From an uncultured Paraglaciecola sp. (GTDB taxonomy: Bacteria; Pseudomonadota; Gammaproteobacteria; Enterobacterales; Alteromonadaceae): a stretch of 64,000 nucleotides of DNA. Every line of letters starts with the position of its first letter. Within the stretch, counting starts at the first letter, position 1. This document shows positions 15,229 to 24,822 of the stretch, in pieces. The notes below the pieces were generated by a model. It saw nothing but the letters and a program-made list of their open reading frames with translations, did no database searches and had not been told where the DNA came from. Location of the stretch: the NCBI RefSeq assembly GCF_913020055.1, contig NZ_CAJWCF010000004.1, positions 28,277-92,276 on the forward strand, in the 5' to 3' direction. A program made the position numbers and the translations under genes.

Positions 15229-17034
15229 ATGAGCAATGAACTGGTCAAACGTAAAGAACTAGCGTTTCAACTTTATGAATTATTAGATACAGAAAACTTA
15301 TGCGAGCGAGAAAGGTTTGTTGAACATAATCGCGAAACTTTTGACGCTGTTATGGATATTGCTAACAAAATAGCCACCGAAAAATTTGCCACTCACAATG
15401 CCAAAGGTGACGCGAATGAACCCACCTTTGACGGTCAAAAAGTGACGATGATCCCTGAAGTTAAGGAAGCATTTGATGCTTATGTTGAATCAGGCCTAAT
15501 TGCAGGGCGATTTGATTTCGATGAAGGTGGCATGCAATTACCTGAAACTATTATGACTGCTTGTGCTGGCTATTTTATGGCAGCGAATCCTTCAAGTACC
15601 GGTTACCCATTTTTAACCATTGCAGCGGCAAACGTCATCCGTAATTTTGCATCTCAGCAGTTAAAAGACGCTTTTATGCCAAAAATGTTAACTGGTGAAT
15701 TTACCGGCACAATGGCATTGACTGAGCCTCACGCTGGTTCGTCGTTAGCTGATATTCATACCACTGCAATTAAACATGAAGACGGTAACTATCGACTAAA
15801 AGGTAATAAGATTTATATATCTGCTGGTGATCATGAATTATCTGACAATATCGTGCATTTAGTATTGGCCAAAATTCAAGGGGCCCCAGCCGGTGTAAAA
15901 GGTATTTCATTATTTGTGGTGCCTAAATTTCGTCTCGATGAAAATGGAAACCCAGCACAGCGAAATGACGTGGCTTTGGCAGGGCTTATTCACAAGATGG
16001 GGTACAGAGGGACAACTTCAACTGCGTTGAGTTTTGGCGAAAACCAAGACTGTCATGGTTATTTAATTGGAGAAGAACATCAAGGCTTGCGTTACATGTT
16101 CTTGATGATGAATGAAGCGCGTTTAGGGGTGGGTTTTGGTGCTGCAATGATTGGGTATAGCGGATATCAATACTCATTAGAATATGCCAAAGAACGCACC
16201 CAAGGCCGTGTTGCACCTAATAATAAACCTACAGACAATCCAGCGACTATTATTCAACATGGCGATGTCAAACGTATGCTTTTGGCACAAAAAGCCTATG
16301 TAGAAGGTGCGATGGCGTTATGCTTTTATGCAGCGCGTTTAGTTGATGATTCGCACACACTCACGTCTGATGATGAAAAACGACAAGCCTCTGAACTATT
16401 AGATCTGTTAACACCTATTGTCAAAGCTTGGCCTTCAGAGTTTGGACCTAAGGCCAATGATTTAGCAATCCAAGTGTTAGGTGGCGCAGGTTATACCCGT
16501 GAATACCCTGTTGAACAGTGTTGGCGTGACAATAGACTTAACCCAATTCACGAAGGCACCAATGGCATTCAAGCGTTAGATTTGCTAACTCGTAAATTAT
16601 GGCAGGGGAATGGTTCAGGGTTAAAGTTATTACAACAAAGAATGCAAGACGACTTCAGTAAAATCACTGGGACCCAAAGCCAGCAGTTGATTGCAGCTTT
16701 GTTGCCTTATTTGCAACAAATGCAGTCATTGTTACCTTTACTTGGCCAACATTTAAAGTCTGAAAAGCAGCCGACCTTGTTAGCCAATGCCACTTGTTTC
16801 ATGAATATATTTGGTCAAATCGTGATGAGCTGGATGTGGATCCGACAAGCAAATGTGGCGGAAAAAGCACTCAATAAGACCGACTTAACTGGCGAAGAAA
16901 AAGCATTCTATTTAGGTAAAGTTCAAGCCGCCAAATATTTTGTACGCTGGGAATTACCACTTGTGCAAAGAGATATTTCGTTGATAAATGATATGGATGA
17001 CAGTTGCAGTGAAATGCAGGCTGAATGGTTTTAA
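15229..17034 (+). CDS. Acyl-CoA dehydrogenase family protein (long, ~600 residues)
   Basis: This FAD enzyme oxidises acyl-CoA thioesters to 2-enoyl-CoA and passes electrons to ETF. The 601-residue length puts it with the long bacterial acyl-CoA dehydrogenases that carry an extra C-terminal domain. Visible marks: MALTEPHAGSSLADI (FAD and substrate loop), EARLGVGFGAAMIGYSGYQY, YAKERTQGR, VLGGAGYTREYPVEQCWRD and HEGTNGIQALDLL, where the Glu is in the position used as catalytic base in related enzymes. The start is ATG 15229, preceded by AAGG; the frame is open to a TTG at 15181. It leads an operon with a reductase and an SDR. Chain-length preference cannot be told. Confidence 0.92.
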   Translation: MSNELVKRKELAFQLYELLDTENLCERERFVEHNRETFDAVMDIANKIATEKFATHNAKGDANEPTFDGQKVTMIPEVKEAFDAYVESGLIAGRFDFDEGGMQLPETIMTACAGYFMAANPSSTGYPFLTIAAANVIRNFASQQLKDAFMPKMLTGEFTGTMALTEPHAGSSLADIHTTAIKHEDGNYRLKGNKIYISAGDHELSDNIVHLVLAKIQGAPAGVKGISLFVVPKFRLDENGNPAQRNDVALAGLIHKMGYRGTTSTALSFGENQDCHGYLIGEEHQGLRYMFLMMNEARLGVGFGAAMIGYSGYQYSLEYAKERTQGRVAPNNKPTDNPATIIQHGDVKRMLLAQKAYVEGAMALCFYAARLVDDSHTLTSDDEKRQASELLDLLTPIVKAWPSEFGPKANDLAIQVLGGAGYTREYPVEQCWRDNRLNPIHEGTNGIQALDLLTRKLWQGNGSGLKLLQQRMQDDFSKITGTQSQQLIAALLPYLQQMQSLLPLLGQHLKSEKQPTLLANATCFMNIFGQIVMSWMWIRQANVAEKALNKTDLTGEEKAFYLGKVQAAKYFVRWELPLVQRDISLINDMDDSCSEMQAEWF

Positions 17035-17079
17035 TTGATTGGTAAACACCACGTTATAAAATATTAATAGAGAATCATT

Positions 17080-18084
17080 ATGAAAAATAAACAGTTTTTA
17101 TTGGCATCTCGACCCGTAGGAAAGCCCACAAAAGAAAACTGGGATTTCGTTGAAAACGAAGTGCCTGAATTAGGCGACAATCAAATATTGGTTGAAGTGG
17201 AATATATCTCCTTAGATCCGGCCATGCGTGGTTGGATGAACGAAGGTAAGTCTTACATCGAACCTGTGCAAATTGGTGCGGTAATGCGCGCCGGTACAGT
17301 GGGTAAAGTGCTTAAGTCTACCAGTAGTCAGTTTGTAGAAGGTGATTACGTATATGGGCACTGTGGGGTTCAGAAGTATGCTGTGGTAGGTACTGAGGGC
17401 ATACATAAAATAGATCCAAGTCTAGCGCCTTTAGAGCGTTACTTAGGTGTGTTGGGAATGCCCGGTATGACTGCTTATTTTGGTTTGCTGGATACAGGTT
17501 TACCAAAAGAGGGAGAAACCGTTGTGGTATCTGGTGCGGCAGGTGCAGTAGGCTCAGTGGTAGGACAAATCGCCAAAATAAAGGGGTGCCGAGTCGTGGG
17601 TATTGCTGGCGGAGCTGATAAATGTGCCTACCTAGTAAATGAATTAGGTTTTGATGCGGCTGTTGATTATAGAAATGAAAACGTAAAAAAGGCGTTACGA
17701 GCTGCATGTCCAAAAGGAATCGACGTATATTTTGACAATGTTGGTGGTGAGATACTTGACGATGTATTAACTCAAATCCGCATGAAAGCACGCATAGTAA
17801 TTTGTGGTGCTATCAGTCAATACAACAATACAACCCCAGTAAAAGGTCCATCCAATTACCTGACTTTACTGGTAAATCGCGCCAGAATGGAAGGCATAGT
17901 AGTGTTTGATAATGTCGCTAATTATTCTAAAGCTGCCGCTGAAATGGCCGGTTGGATAGCCGAAGGAAAATTAATAGCAAAAGAACATGTGGTTAAGGGC
18001 ATTGAACACTTCCCAGAGACATTACTAATGTTATTCAACGGTGAAAACATGGGTAAATTGGTACTAAAAGTAGAAACAAATTAA
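17080..18084 (+). CDS. NADPH-dependent medium-chain reductase (CurA/LTB4DH type)
   Basis: This 334-residue zinc-free medium-chain dehydrogenase/reductase belongs to the group with leukotriene B4 12-hydroxydehydrogenase, E. coli CurA and 2-alkenal reductases, which reduce activated double bonds with NADPH. Signatures are LASRPVGKPTKENW at the start, SLDPAMRGWM, GMPGMTAYFGLLDTG and the nucleotide-binding VVSGAAGAVGSVVGQIAKI, followed by YFDNVGGEILDDVL. It sits between the acyl-CoA dehydrogenase and an SDR with 45 and 42 base gaps, on the same strand, so the three probably form one catabolic operon, perhaps for an unsaturated or unusual acyl substrate. Confidence 0.9.
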   Translation: MKNKQFLLASRPVGKPTKENWDFVENEVPELGDNQILVEVEYISLDPAMRGWMNEGKSYIEPVQIGAVMRAGTVGKVLKSTSSQFVEGDYVYGHCGVQKYAVVGTEGIHKIDPSLAPLERYLGVLGMPGMTAYFGLLDTGLPKEGETVVVSGAAGAVGSVVGQIAKIKGCRVVGIAGGADKCAYLVNELGFDAAVDYRNENVKKALRAACPKGIDVYFDNVGGEILDDVLTQIRMKARIVICGAISQYNNTTPVKGPSNYLTLLVNRARMEGIVVFDNVANYSKAAAEMAGWIAEGKLIAKEHVVKGIEHFPETLLMLFNGENMGKLVLKVETN

Positions 18085-18126
18085 TAATAGTGGGCATTGA
18101 TCTATTTACACAGTGAGAAAAATTTT

Positions 18127-18891
18127 ATGAAAAAAGATATTTTTGATTTAACCGGTAGAGTGGCGTTAGTTACTGGGGCAAGCCGAGGTATTGGTGAATC
18201 TATCGCAAGACTACTGGCTGCTTATGGTGCACGAGTAATCGTTTCTAGTCGCAAGATTGATGGTTGTGAAGCTGTTGCACAAAGCATTCGTGACGATGGT
18301 GGAGATGCAGTAGCTATGGCCTGTCATGTGGGTGAAATGGCGCAGATTCAAAATATTTTTGAACAGGTCAACGAAAAATATGGGCGTTTAGATATTTTAG
18401 TTAATAATGCCGCAGCTAATCCTTATTTTGGCAATATCCTAGACACAGACTTAGCTGCCTATGACAAAACTGTTGATGTGAATATTCGTGGATATTTCTT
18501 TATGTCGACTACAGCCGGCAAAATGATGAAGGAGCAGGGTGGTGGTGTAATTCTTAATACCGCATCGGTAAACGGTATATCACCAGGTATGGGACAAGGT
18601 ATTTATTCTATTACTAAAGCTGCAGTCATCAGTATGACCAAGTCGTTTGCCAAGGAGTGTGGTGGGTTTAACATTAGAGTTAACGCTTTGTTGCCGGGTT
18701 TAACTGAGACAAAATTTGCCTCAGCACTTACCGGAAACGACAAAATTCTTAAAACAGCGTTAAGGCAAATACCTTTAGGAAGAACGGCTCAGCCAGATGA
18801 AATGGCCGGCACTGTTTTGTATCTCGTTTCCGATGCTTCAAGTTACACTACAGGTACTACTGTAGTGGTTGATGGTGGGTTTTTAAGTTAA
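18127..18891 (+). CDS. Short-chain dehydrogenase/reductase
   Basis: This 254-residue classical SDR uses NAD(P)H in the cytoplasm. It has the cofactor motif TGASRGIG near the start, NNAA at the end of beta-4, the catalytic Ser in LNTASVNG, the YSITK Tyr-Lys pair, and the C-terminal SDASSYTTGTTVVVDGG common to 3-ketoacyl/hydroxyacyl reductases. I chose the ATG at 18127; the reading frame extends to a TTG at 18097 without support. It is the third gene of the acyl-CoA dehydrogenase operon and is followed by a terminator, so it may oxidise the hydroxyacyl intermediate or act on a side substrate. Confidence 0.9.
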   Translation: MKKDIFDLTGRVALVTGASRGIGESIARLLAAYGARVIVSSRKIDGCEAVAQSIRDDGGDAVAMACHVGEMAQIQNIFEQVNEKYGRLDILVNNAAANPYFGNILDTDLAAYDKTVDVNIRGYFFMSTTAGKMMKEQGGGVILNTASVNGISPGMGQGIYSITKAAVISMTKSFAKECGGFNIRVNALLPGLTETKFASALTGNDKILKTALRQIPLGRTAQPDEMAGTVLYLVSDASSYTTGTTVVVDGGFLS

Positions 18892-18918
18892 ATTTTACCC
18901 GTGAAATTATTTGTTTGA

Positions 18919-18946
18919 ACGGCAACTACTAAGTTGTCGTTTTTAT
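18919..18946 (+). terminator. Intrinsic terminator after the SDR gene
   Basis: ACGGCAACT (18919-18927) pairs with AGTTGTCGT (18932-18940, one G-T pair) around ACTA, and T-rich sequence follows. It ends the acyl-CoA dehydrogenase operon. Confidence 0.82.
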
Positions 18947-19145
18947 TTTTGCTTATCCCCATGATTACTGGCACTAAAGATAAAATTGAATAGAAGTTCA
19001 TAATGAGGAATCTTTGAGTGTAAATAATGAATGACGAACACTCATAGGGGTTATACGGGGATTTGTATTTTTGTTTTGCCAGTCGCCCCTCAAATGCGTT
19101 TAAATAGCGTTGGGATATAACTCAATATTGTCAAAGGCTTACTGA

Positions 19146-21635
19146 ATGTTCAAACTGAATAAAAAAGGCTTTTTATTAGCCACTGCTACCTCTTTTCTTT
19201 TTGCCTGTTCGGCAACCCAGACTACAGATTCAATCGTTATAAAAGCTGATGCGATACAACCGAAAATTATCAAGTCTGATAAGTCAATTGGCACTGACCC
19301 TCAATCAAAGTTATTAACTTTAGAACAAATCATGGGTGATCCAGATTGGATAGGTCGTCAACCTAGCTCTGCGTATTGGGCTGATGATAGTCAAAGTATT
19401 TATTACCAGCAAAAACAGCAAGCGTCACCCTTATCAGACTTATGGGAAAAACCACTAAGCGCAAAGGGCAATGGTACTAAGGTTGGGTTGACACAGTTAC
19501 ATATACACGATTATAAAAATCGAGTGTTTAATCAAGATAGGGATACTGCTGCTTGGGTATTTGAAGGTAATATATTTGTCAAAAACCTCTCCGAAAATAC
19601 GTTAAAACAACTGACAAAAGATAATAGGCAACCACACAACTTAGTCTTTCTAAATGATGGACGTTTAAGTTTTCAAAGTGGTAACGCTCTTTACGCTCTT
19701 CACCCAGAACATGGCTTATATGAACAACTAGTCTCATGGAAGTTTGCTGATGAACCTACAGCCGTAGAAGAACCAGAAGACTATATTGCCGAACAGCAGC
19801 AACAATTAATTGAAGTGGTTGCATTAAAACGTCAACACAAAGAATTAGGTTTTGAGAAAAAGAAACAACTTGGGCAAAAAAACCTTAGCTTAGCGCCAGC
19901 TGAATTCTATTTTTCAGAAGGAAACGAGACCGCTAAAGCCAGTTTGTCGCCTAATGGCAAATGGCTAGTATTGGTAGAACAAGAAGAATCTACTTGGCGG
20001 GATGATGGTGACATTATGCCCAACTATATTAATGATGATGGAAGAATAGCTGCTGACAAGGTGCGTCGTAGAGTTGCTGACTCTAAACCTGGCCAACAGA
20101 GTATTTGGTTGCTCAATTTACAAGATAGAACCAAACGTAAACTCAGTTATAAAAGTTTGCCTGGGTATAACGAAGATGTATTGGAAGCAGTGAAAAGAGA
20201 GAATGCGAACGCCAAGGGAGAAACCTATGCTGCTAACCGTTTACCTAGAGATATTAACCTAATACAAGACTGGTATTGGACGCAAGGTGCGGTACAATGG
20301 CATAACAACGGCGAAAATGTCGCGGTCATGTTGGAAGCATGGGACAACAAAGACAGGTGGCTAGCGACGATTAATACCGAGAGCGGCACGTTAGTTAATC
20401 AACACCGCTTACATGATGATGCTTGGATTAATTATAAATTTAACAGTTTTGGCTGGTTAAATAATAGTGCTGAATTGTACTATTTGTCAGAGGAAACAGG
20501 TTATTCACAACTTTATGTTAAACCGTTAAATGGTCAGGCGAGGGCTGTTACTAACGGACGTTTTGAGGTCGACTCGTTGACCTTAACTTTCGACGATAAA
20601 TTTATGTATTTTAAGGCAAATAAAAAACACCCAGGCATATACGAGATATACCGAGTTGCCTTAGCTGATTATACATTAGAAGCACTTACCACGTTAAATG
20701 GCATGACAGATTATCAATTAAGCCCTGATGAAAAATCATTATTGTTAACCCATTCAAGCCTAGTTCGTCCGCCAGAGTTATATTTGCAGTCAGTTGCAAA
20801 TCAATCCGTTACCCAGCTCACCCATACAACTAGTCAGGCATTTTTAGACATGGAATGGCTTGCTCCTGATATTGTTCCAGTAAACTCTTCGCACACTGAC
20901 CAACCTATCTATTCACGTGTTTATACACCTCGAAATATGCAACCAGGTTTAAAGGCTAAGGCTGTTGTGTTTAACCACGGCGCGGGTTATTTGCAAAACT
21001 CTCATCTTGGTTGGTCAGGTTACTTCAGAGAGTTTATGTTTCACAACTTGTTAGTGCAAAAAGGATACGTGGTACTAGATATGGATTATCGCGCATCGGC
21101 AGGGTATGGCAGAGATTGGCGTACCGCTATTTATCGACAAATGGGCACTCCTGAAATTGAAGACCTAAGAGATGGGATTGATTGGTTAGTTGAGAATGTG
21201 AATGTTGATCGCCAAAGGGTAGGTACATATGGTGGTTCTTATGGTGGTTTTATGACTTTTATGGCGCTGTTTAATGCACCTGATTTATTCCAAGCAGGGG
21301 CAGCATTAAGACCTGTTAGCGATTGGGCACACTACAATCATGGATATACTTCTAACATACTCAATACTCCTGATGTGGATCCTATTGCCTATGAAAGGAG
21401 CTCTCCAATTTACTTCGCCGAAGGATTAGAAAAGCCATTGCTTATCAACGCGCCAATGATAGACAGTAATGTTTTCTTTGTAGATGTAGTGAGATTAGTT
21501 CAGCGTTTAATTGAATTAGAAAAGGAAGATTTCGAAACGGCAATCTACCCAGTTGAATCACACGGCTTTGTACAACCAAGTTCATGGTTAGACGAGTACC
21601 GTAGAATTTATAAGTTGTTTGAAACTAATTTATAG
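19146..21635 (+). CDS. S9 family prolyl oligopeptidase (DPP-IV-like), lipoprotein
   Basis: This 829-residue exported serine peptidase has a lipoprotein signal (LLATATSFLFAC, lipid-modified Cys at 21) that would anchor it to a membrane facing the periplasm. A beta-propeller-like N-terminal part (about 60-560) precedes an alpha/beta-hydrolase catalytic domain. Catalytic residues by motif are Ser698 in GGSYGGF, Asp773 in NAPMIDSNVFF and His806 in ESHGF. The Asp loop lacks the usual H-G-x-x-D wording, though the Asp and following N-V are present. The family cleaves dipeptides or short peptides at Pro or Ala. It is a single gene, followed by a strong hairpin facing the convergent rhombosortase. 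Confidence 0.92.
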   Translation: MFKLNKKGFLLATATSFLFACSATQTTDSIVIKADAIQPKIIKSDKSIGTDPQSKLLTLEQIMGDPDWIGRQPSSAYWADDSQSIYYQQKQQASPLSDLWEKPLSAKGNGTKVGLTQLHIHDYKNRVFNQDRDTAAWVFEGNIFVKNLSENTLKQLTKDNRQPHNLVFLNDGRLSFQSGNALYALHPEHGLYEQLVSWKFADEPTAVEEPEDYIAEQQQQLIEVVALKRQHKELGFEKKKQLGQKNLSLAPAEFYFSEGNETAKASLSPNGKWLVLVEQEESTWRDDGDIMPNYINDDGRIAADKVRRRVADSKPGQQSIWLLNLQDRTKRKLSYKSLPGYNEDVLEAVKRENANAKGETYAANRLPRDINLIQDWYWTQGAVQWHNNGENVAVMLEAWDNKDRWLATINTESGTLVNQHRLHDDAWINYKFNSFGWLNNSAELYYLSEETGYSQLYVKPLNGQARAVTNGRFEVDSLTLTFDDKFMYFKANKKHPGIYEIYRVALADYTLEALTTLNGMTDYQLSPDEKSLLLTHSSLVRPPELYLQSVANQSVTQLTHTTSQAFLDMEWLAPDIVPVNSSHTDQPIYSRVYTPRNMQPGLKAKAVVFNHGAGYLQNSHLGWSGYFREFMFHNLLVQKGYVVLDMDYRASAGYGRDWRTAIYRQMGTPEIEDLRDGIDWLVENVNVDRQRVGTYGGSYGGFMTFMALFNAPDLFQAGAALRPVSDWAHYNHGYTSNILNTPDVDPIAYERSSPIYFAEGLEKPLLINAPMIDSNVFFVDVVRLVQRLIELEKEDFETAIYPVESHGFVQPSSWLDEYRRIYKLFETNL

Positions 21636-21647
21636 ATTTTGTATGTG

Positions 21648-21677
21648 TTGCGAGTAAAACAGCGGTTTTACTCGCAA
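21648..21677. terminator. Strong hairpin between convergent genes
   Basis: TTGCGAGTAAAAC (21648-21660) and GTTTTACTCGCAA (21665-21677) form a 13-bp perfect stem with loop AGCG, placed between the S9 peptidase and rhombosortase stops. There is no clean T-run on either side, so it may be a bidirectional terminator of weak type or an mRNA-stabilising element. Confidence 0.6.
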
Positions 21678-21701
21678 TGATTAGGGCATTGATTTGAATA
21701 G

Positions 21702-22304
21702 TTATATTTTTTGCCTATTGTTATGAATTTTATCTGCGACAAAATAAAACAAAATTATAATGCTACCTGTTATTGTGCCAAACAAATGGGCATCAATCGC
21801 TACATTAGCTTCGATTAATTGCGCAACATTTTCACTAGCGCCATATATTTGTTCATGACCTACTTTTAGCCAAACTCCCAGTAACATTATCCAACCGCTT
21901 TTAAATTTATTCTGAATATCAAAATAGGCGCCAATAATAAACAAGCCATGTAGTACCCCTGACAAACCTACATACCAAATCATTTGAGGCGCAAACAAAA
22001 ACAGGCCACACGATGTACCCAAACACAAAGTGAAAAATAGAGTTACATAACGTTTTGTTTGGTAATACTGACCATGTAAAGCCCACAGTAAGGTTAAACC
22101 AACTATATTTAATACTAAATGCATACTATTAGTGTGTAGAAAATGCCCTGTTAACAGTCGCCACAATTGCAAGTTATTCAGTTGATGTCTGTCATACGCC
22201 AGAAAGTCACTACTCATAGGCTCTATTAAGGCCATAATAATACTAATAATGACTATTAACAGAGGGGCTAGACTGTATTTTATTTGAGTGGGTAGATTAA
22301 ACAT
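21702..22304 (-). CDS. rrtA: Rhombosortase (rhomboid-family GlyGly-CTERM protease)
   Basis: This 200-residue intramembrane serine protease has about six TM helices. It carries the rhomboid motifs HFLHTNSMHLVLN near 54-66, GLSGVLHG with nucleophile Ser115, and AIDAHLFG with catalytic His173. Its compact size and these motif variants match the rhombosortases, which recognise and cleave proteins with a C-terminal GlyGly-CTERM tail to sort them to the cell surface. No GlyGly-CTERM protein is encoded in this window, so its targets are elsewhere. A short divergent spacer of about 70-170 bases separates it from the gamma-glutamyltransferase. Confidence 0.85.
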   Translation of the reverse strand: MFNLPTQIKYSLAPLLIVIISIIMALIEPMSSDFLAYDRHQLNNLQLWRLLTGHFLHTNSMHLVLNIVGLTLLWALHGQYYQTKRYVTLFFTLCLGTSCGLFLFAPQMIWYVGLSGVLHGLFIIGAYFDIQNKFKSGWIMLLGVWLKVGHEQIYGASENVAQLIEANVAIDAHLFGTITGSIIILFYFVADKIHNNRQKI

Positions 22305-22476
22305 ATAGTTATTATGGTTACTTTGTATACCTATAGTAACTAATTTCCATTCGATAAGTTAGAGCCGGTTAATTTTGAACAATATAAAAATATTGTCATT
22401 AAACAACGATAACTATTTGCAAATACAGTCATGCATCGTTAGTGTTCGAGCCTATTTATTGTTGTTGGGAAAATAT

Positions 22477-24222
22477 GTGCGTTTTATAAAAATTTCATTT
22501 GTTTTTTGTATCGTTTTATTGATTAGTTTGCCATTACAGGGCAAACAAAAACGAGAAGACCGAGAGCCAGAAGCGGCAACAGGTTTACAACAAAAAAGCG
22601 CATTTCAAGCAAAAGACTTTATGGTAGTGGCTGCTAATCCATACGCGTCTTGGGCGGGTAAAAATATATTAGTTAATGGTGGTAATGCAATTGATGCCGC
22701 AATTGCGGTACAGGCTATGCTAACGTTAGTAGAACCCCAGTCTTCAGGTATAGGTGGTGGTGCGTTTATTCTTTATTGGGATAACAAAGCCAAAAAATTA
22801 CATACTTATGACGGTCGAGAAACAGCTCCCTCCAAAGCAAAAATTGATTTGTTTTTGGATGATGGAAAACCCGTTAAATGGATTGATGCAGTTGTAGGAG
22901 GTAAATCCATAGGTGTACCTGGGGTGCTAAAAGCACTTGATATGGCACATAAAGAATTTGGCACCTTAGATTGGTCAACACTGTTTACTGATACCATTTC
23001 CCTAGCGAAAAATGGTTTTACCGTTTCAAATCGTCTCGCTTCTTTATTAGAGCGCAAAATTCATCCCGGCCTTAACCAATTTAGAACGTCCTCTATTTAT
23101 TTTTACCCTGGTGGCAAACCTCTCACTGAAGGTTCTGTTAAAAAGAACGCTGCGTTAGCTCGCACTTTAACTACCATAGCTAAAGATGGTGCTGAGAGTT
23201 TTTACAACGGTAAACTTGCTGAGAATATTGCAGGCGCAGCACAGTTTTCAATTATTAATCCAGGCTTGTTAACTTCGCAAGACATAGCAGAGTATAAAGC
23301 CGTTAAACGGTCACCCGTTTGCGGCAGTTATCGCACTTATCAGATATGCGGTATGGCGCCACCAAGCTCAGGTGGTATTAATGTATTACAGATATTACGC
23401 ACTTTAGAGCCTTTTAATATGGGCCAATATCCAATTGACTCTATTCAAACCGTTCACTTATTTACCCAAGCTTCTAGGTTGGCTTATGCTGATAGAGAGA
23501 TGTACATTGCTGATAGCGACTTCAGTCGAATTCCTTTCAGTGCGTTGTTAAGTAAACGTTATTTGGCAGAACGCTCAAGGAAAATTAGCTTAGATAAAGA
23601 CATAGGTAAAACTTTGGCAGGTAAACCTTTTCTTATCTCCAATTTTTCTAAAGGTCAAACCCTTGAACAGCCCAATACTAGCCATATCAGTATTGTCGAT
23701 AAAGAGGGCAATGCAGTTTCTATGACAACCAGTATTGAGTTCGCCTTTGGCTCAGGGGTGATGGTGGATGGATTCTTATTAAATAATCAGCTTACTGATT
23801 TTTCATTTAATCCTTATAGATATAATGATGCAGTGCTTAATAGGGTTGAACCTAAAAAACGCCCCCGAAGTGCGATGAGTCCTACCATGGTTTTCGATGA
23901 AACCGGTCAACTGATTCTTGCCATAGGTTCACCAGGAGGAAGTCGTATTGTGAGTTACGTCGCACAGACTATTATGGGTGTTCTTGATTGGGGGTTAGAT
24001 ATACAACAAGCCATCAATTTACCTAAAGTGACTAATAGGAATGACTATACAGCGTTAGAAAAAGGTACTGAAGTTGAAGGCTTAAAACCAGTTCTTGAAA
24101 AAATGGGGCACAAAGTCCAAATTAGAGATTTAAACAGCGGTTTACATGGCATCCAAATAATCGACGGAGTACTGATTGGCGGTGCAGATCCTAGGCGTGA
24201 AGGTGTTGCAGTAGGGTTATAG
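22477..24222 (+). CDS. ggt: Gamma-glutamyltransferase
   Basis: The enzyme cleaves the gamma-glutamyl bond of glutathione in the periplasm as a self-processed two-chain N-terminal-nucleophile hydrolase. Family segments are NGGNAIDAAIAVQAMLTLVEP, SSGIGGGAFILYWD, GMAPPSSGG and the processing site NTSHISIVD, whose Thr401 (from this start) becomes the nucleophile, matching the position known in E. coli. SPTMVF and IGSPGGSRI follow. The start is uncertain. The frame runs to a TTG at 22375, but GTG 22477, preceded by GGGAAA, gives a normal signal peptide (ISFVFCIVLLISLPLQGK) and standard length of 581 residues. It is convergent with a small lipoprotein gene. Confidence 0.9.
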   Translation: MRFIKISFVFCIVLLISLPLQGKQKREDREPEAATGLQQKSAFQAKDFMVVAANPYASWAGKNILVNGGNAIDAAIAVQAMLTLVEPQSSGIGGGAFILYWDNKAKKLHTYDGRETAPSKAKIDLFLDDGKPVKWIDAVVGGKSIGVPGVLKALDMAHKEFGTLDWSTLFTDTISLAKNGFTVSNRLASLLERKIHPGLNQFRTSSIYFYPGGKPLTEGSVKKNAALARTLTTIAKDGAESFYNGKLAENIAGAAQFSIINPGLLTSQDIAEYKAVKRSPVCGSYRTYQICGMAPPSSGGINVLQILRTLEPFNMGQYPIDSIQTVHLFTQASRLAYADREMYIADSDFSRIPFSALLSKRYLAERSRKISLDKDIGKTLAGKPFLISNFSKGQTLEQPNTSHISIVDKEGNAVSMTTSIEFAFGSGVMVDGFLLNNQLTDFSFNPYRYNDAVLNRVEPKKRPRSAMSPTMVFDETGQLILAIGSPGGSRIVSYVAQTIMGVLDWGLDIQQAINLPKVTNRNDYTALEKGTEVEGLKPVLEKMGHKVQIRDLNSGLHGIQIIDGVLIGGADPRREGVAVGL

Positions 24223-24231
24223 GCTGGAAGC

Positions 24232-24675
24232 CTATTCCACACTCACTTCATCAACCTTCCAATCTTTGTCTACTTTTATCAATTCCACTAAACGCATGTC
24301 TTTAATAATATCACCATCTAATTCTCCCTCAAAAAACAATGATATTTTGGCGTCTTTAGCGAATTCATTTCGGCCAGCACTGCGTGTGCTGGGTTGAATT
24401 TTGACCTTATCGAATCGCATATTTAACACGTGTTTTTGTACGCCTTTGTTAGTGTGATATGAACGCATTAATCGCTCCATTTTTGGCGTGCTTAATTTAA
24501 TGGCTCCTTCTAAATTTTTACTGTGATAAATATGTTCGAAAAACTCAATGGCTGCGAATTCAGGAATATCACTATCTAACATTCCGAATTTCCCTCCGCC
24601 TTTTTTTACTGGGGCTTCTTCACATGCGATGAAAAAAAGAGAAAATATTAAGATAAAGCTGATATTTTTTAGCAT
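24232..24675 (-). CDS. Small hypothetical lipoprotein
   Basis: The product, about 147 residues, has a lipoprotein signal peptide (ISFILIFSLFFIAC, Cys at 18 from the chosen ATG) followed by a Lys/Gly-rich linker. A globular domain follows, with FAAIEFFEHIYHSKNLEGAI near the start and alternating strands in the second half, ending VDKDWKVDEVSVE. The shape (an N-terminal helix pair and C-terminal beta strands) recalls the NTF2-like/DUF4878 lipoprotein fold, but this is only an impression. I prefer the ATG at 24675 because the one at 24687 has no ribosome site. It converges on ggt with a nine-base gap and lies about 150 bases beyond cysK. Confidence 0.65.
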   Translation of the reverse strand: MLKNISFILIFSLFFIACEEAPVKKGGGKFGMLDSDIPEFAAIEFFEHIYHSKNLEGAIKLSTPKMERLMRSYHTNKGVQKHVLNMRFDKVKIQPSTRSAGRNEFAKDAKISLFFEGELDGDIIKDMRLVELIKVDKDWKVDEVSVE

Positions 24676-24748
24676 GTTAGATTCCATAAATTATATTTAA
24701 GCTTATTTTTATAGTTTCATCTTATCCTGTTTTTTGATAGACCAAAAG

Positions 24749-24774
24749 AAAAGGGAGGCTAGTGCCTCCCTTTT
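24749..24774. terminator. Intrinsic terminator after cysteine synthase
   Basis: AAAAGGGAGGC (24749-24759) and GCCTCCCTTTT (24764-24774) form an 11-bp stem with a TAGT loop. The minus-strand continuation is T-rich, so it ends the cysK transcript that stops at 24823. Confidence 0.82.
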
Positions 24775-24822
24775 AATAAAAAAAGATGTAAACAAAGTTT
24801 ACAATATTATCAATTTATACGG

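Noticed and set aside
17318..17791. 157-residue antisense frame inside the NADPH-dependent reductase
   Set aside because: It is rich in His, Gln and Leu as expected for a reversed frame, with no domain and no start signal.
24220..24234. TAGGCT/AGCCTA hairpin as terminator of ggt
   Set aside because: The stem is only six base pairs, overlaps the ggt stop codon and has no T-run.
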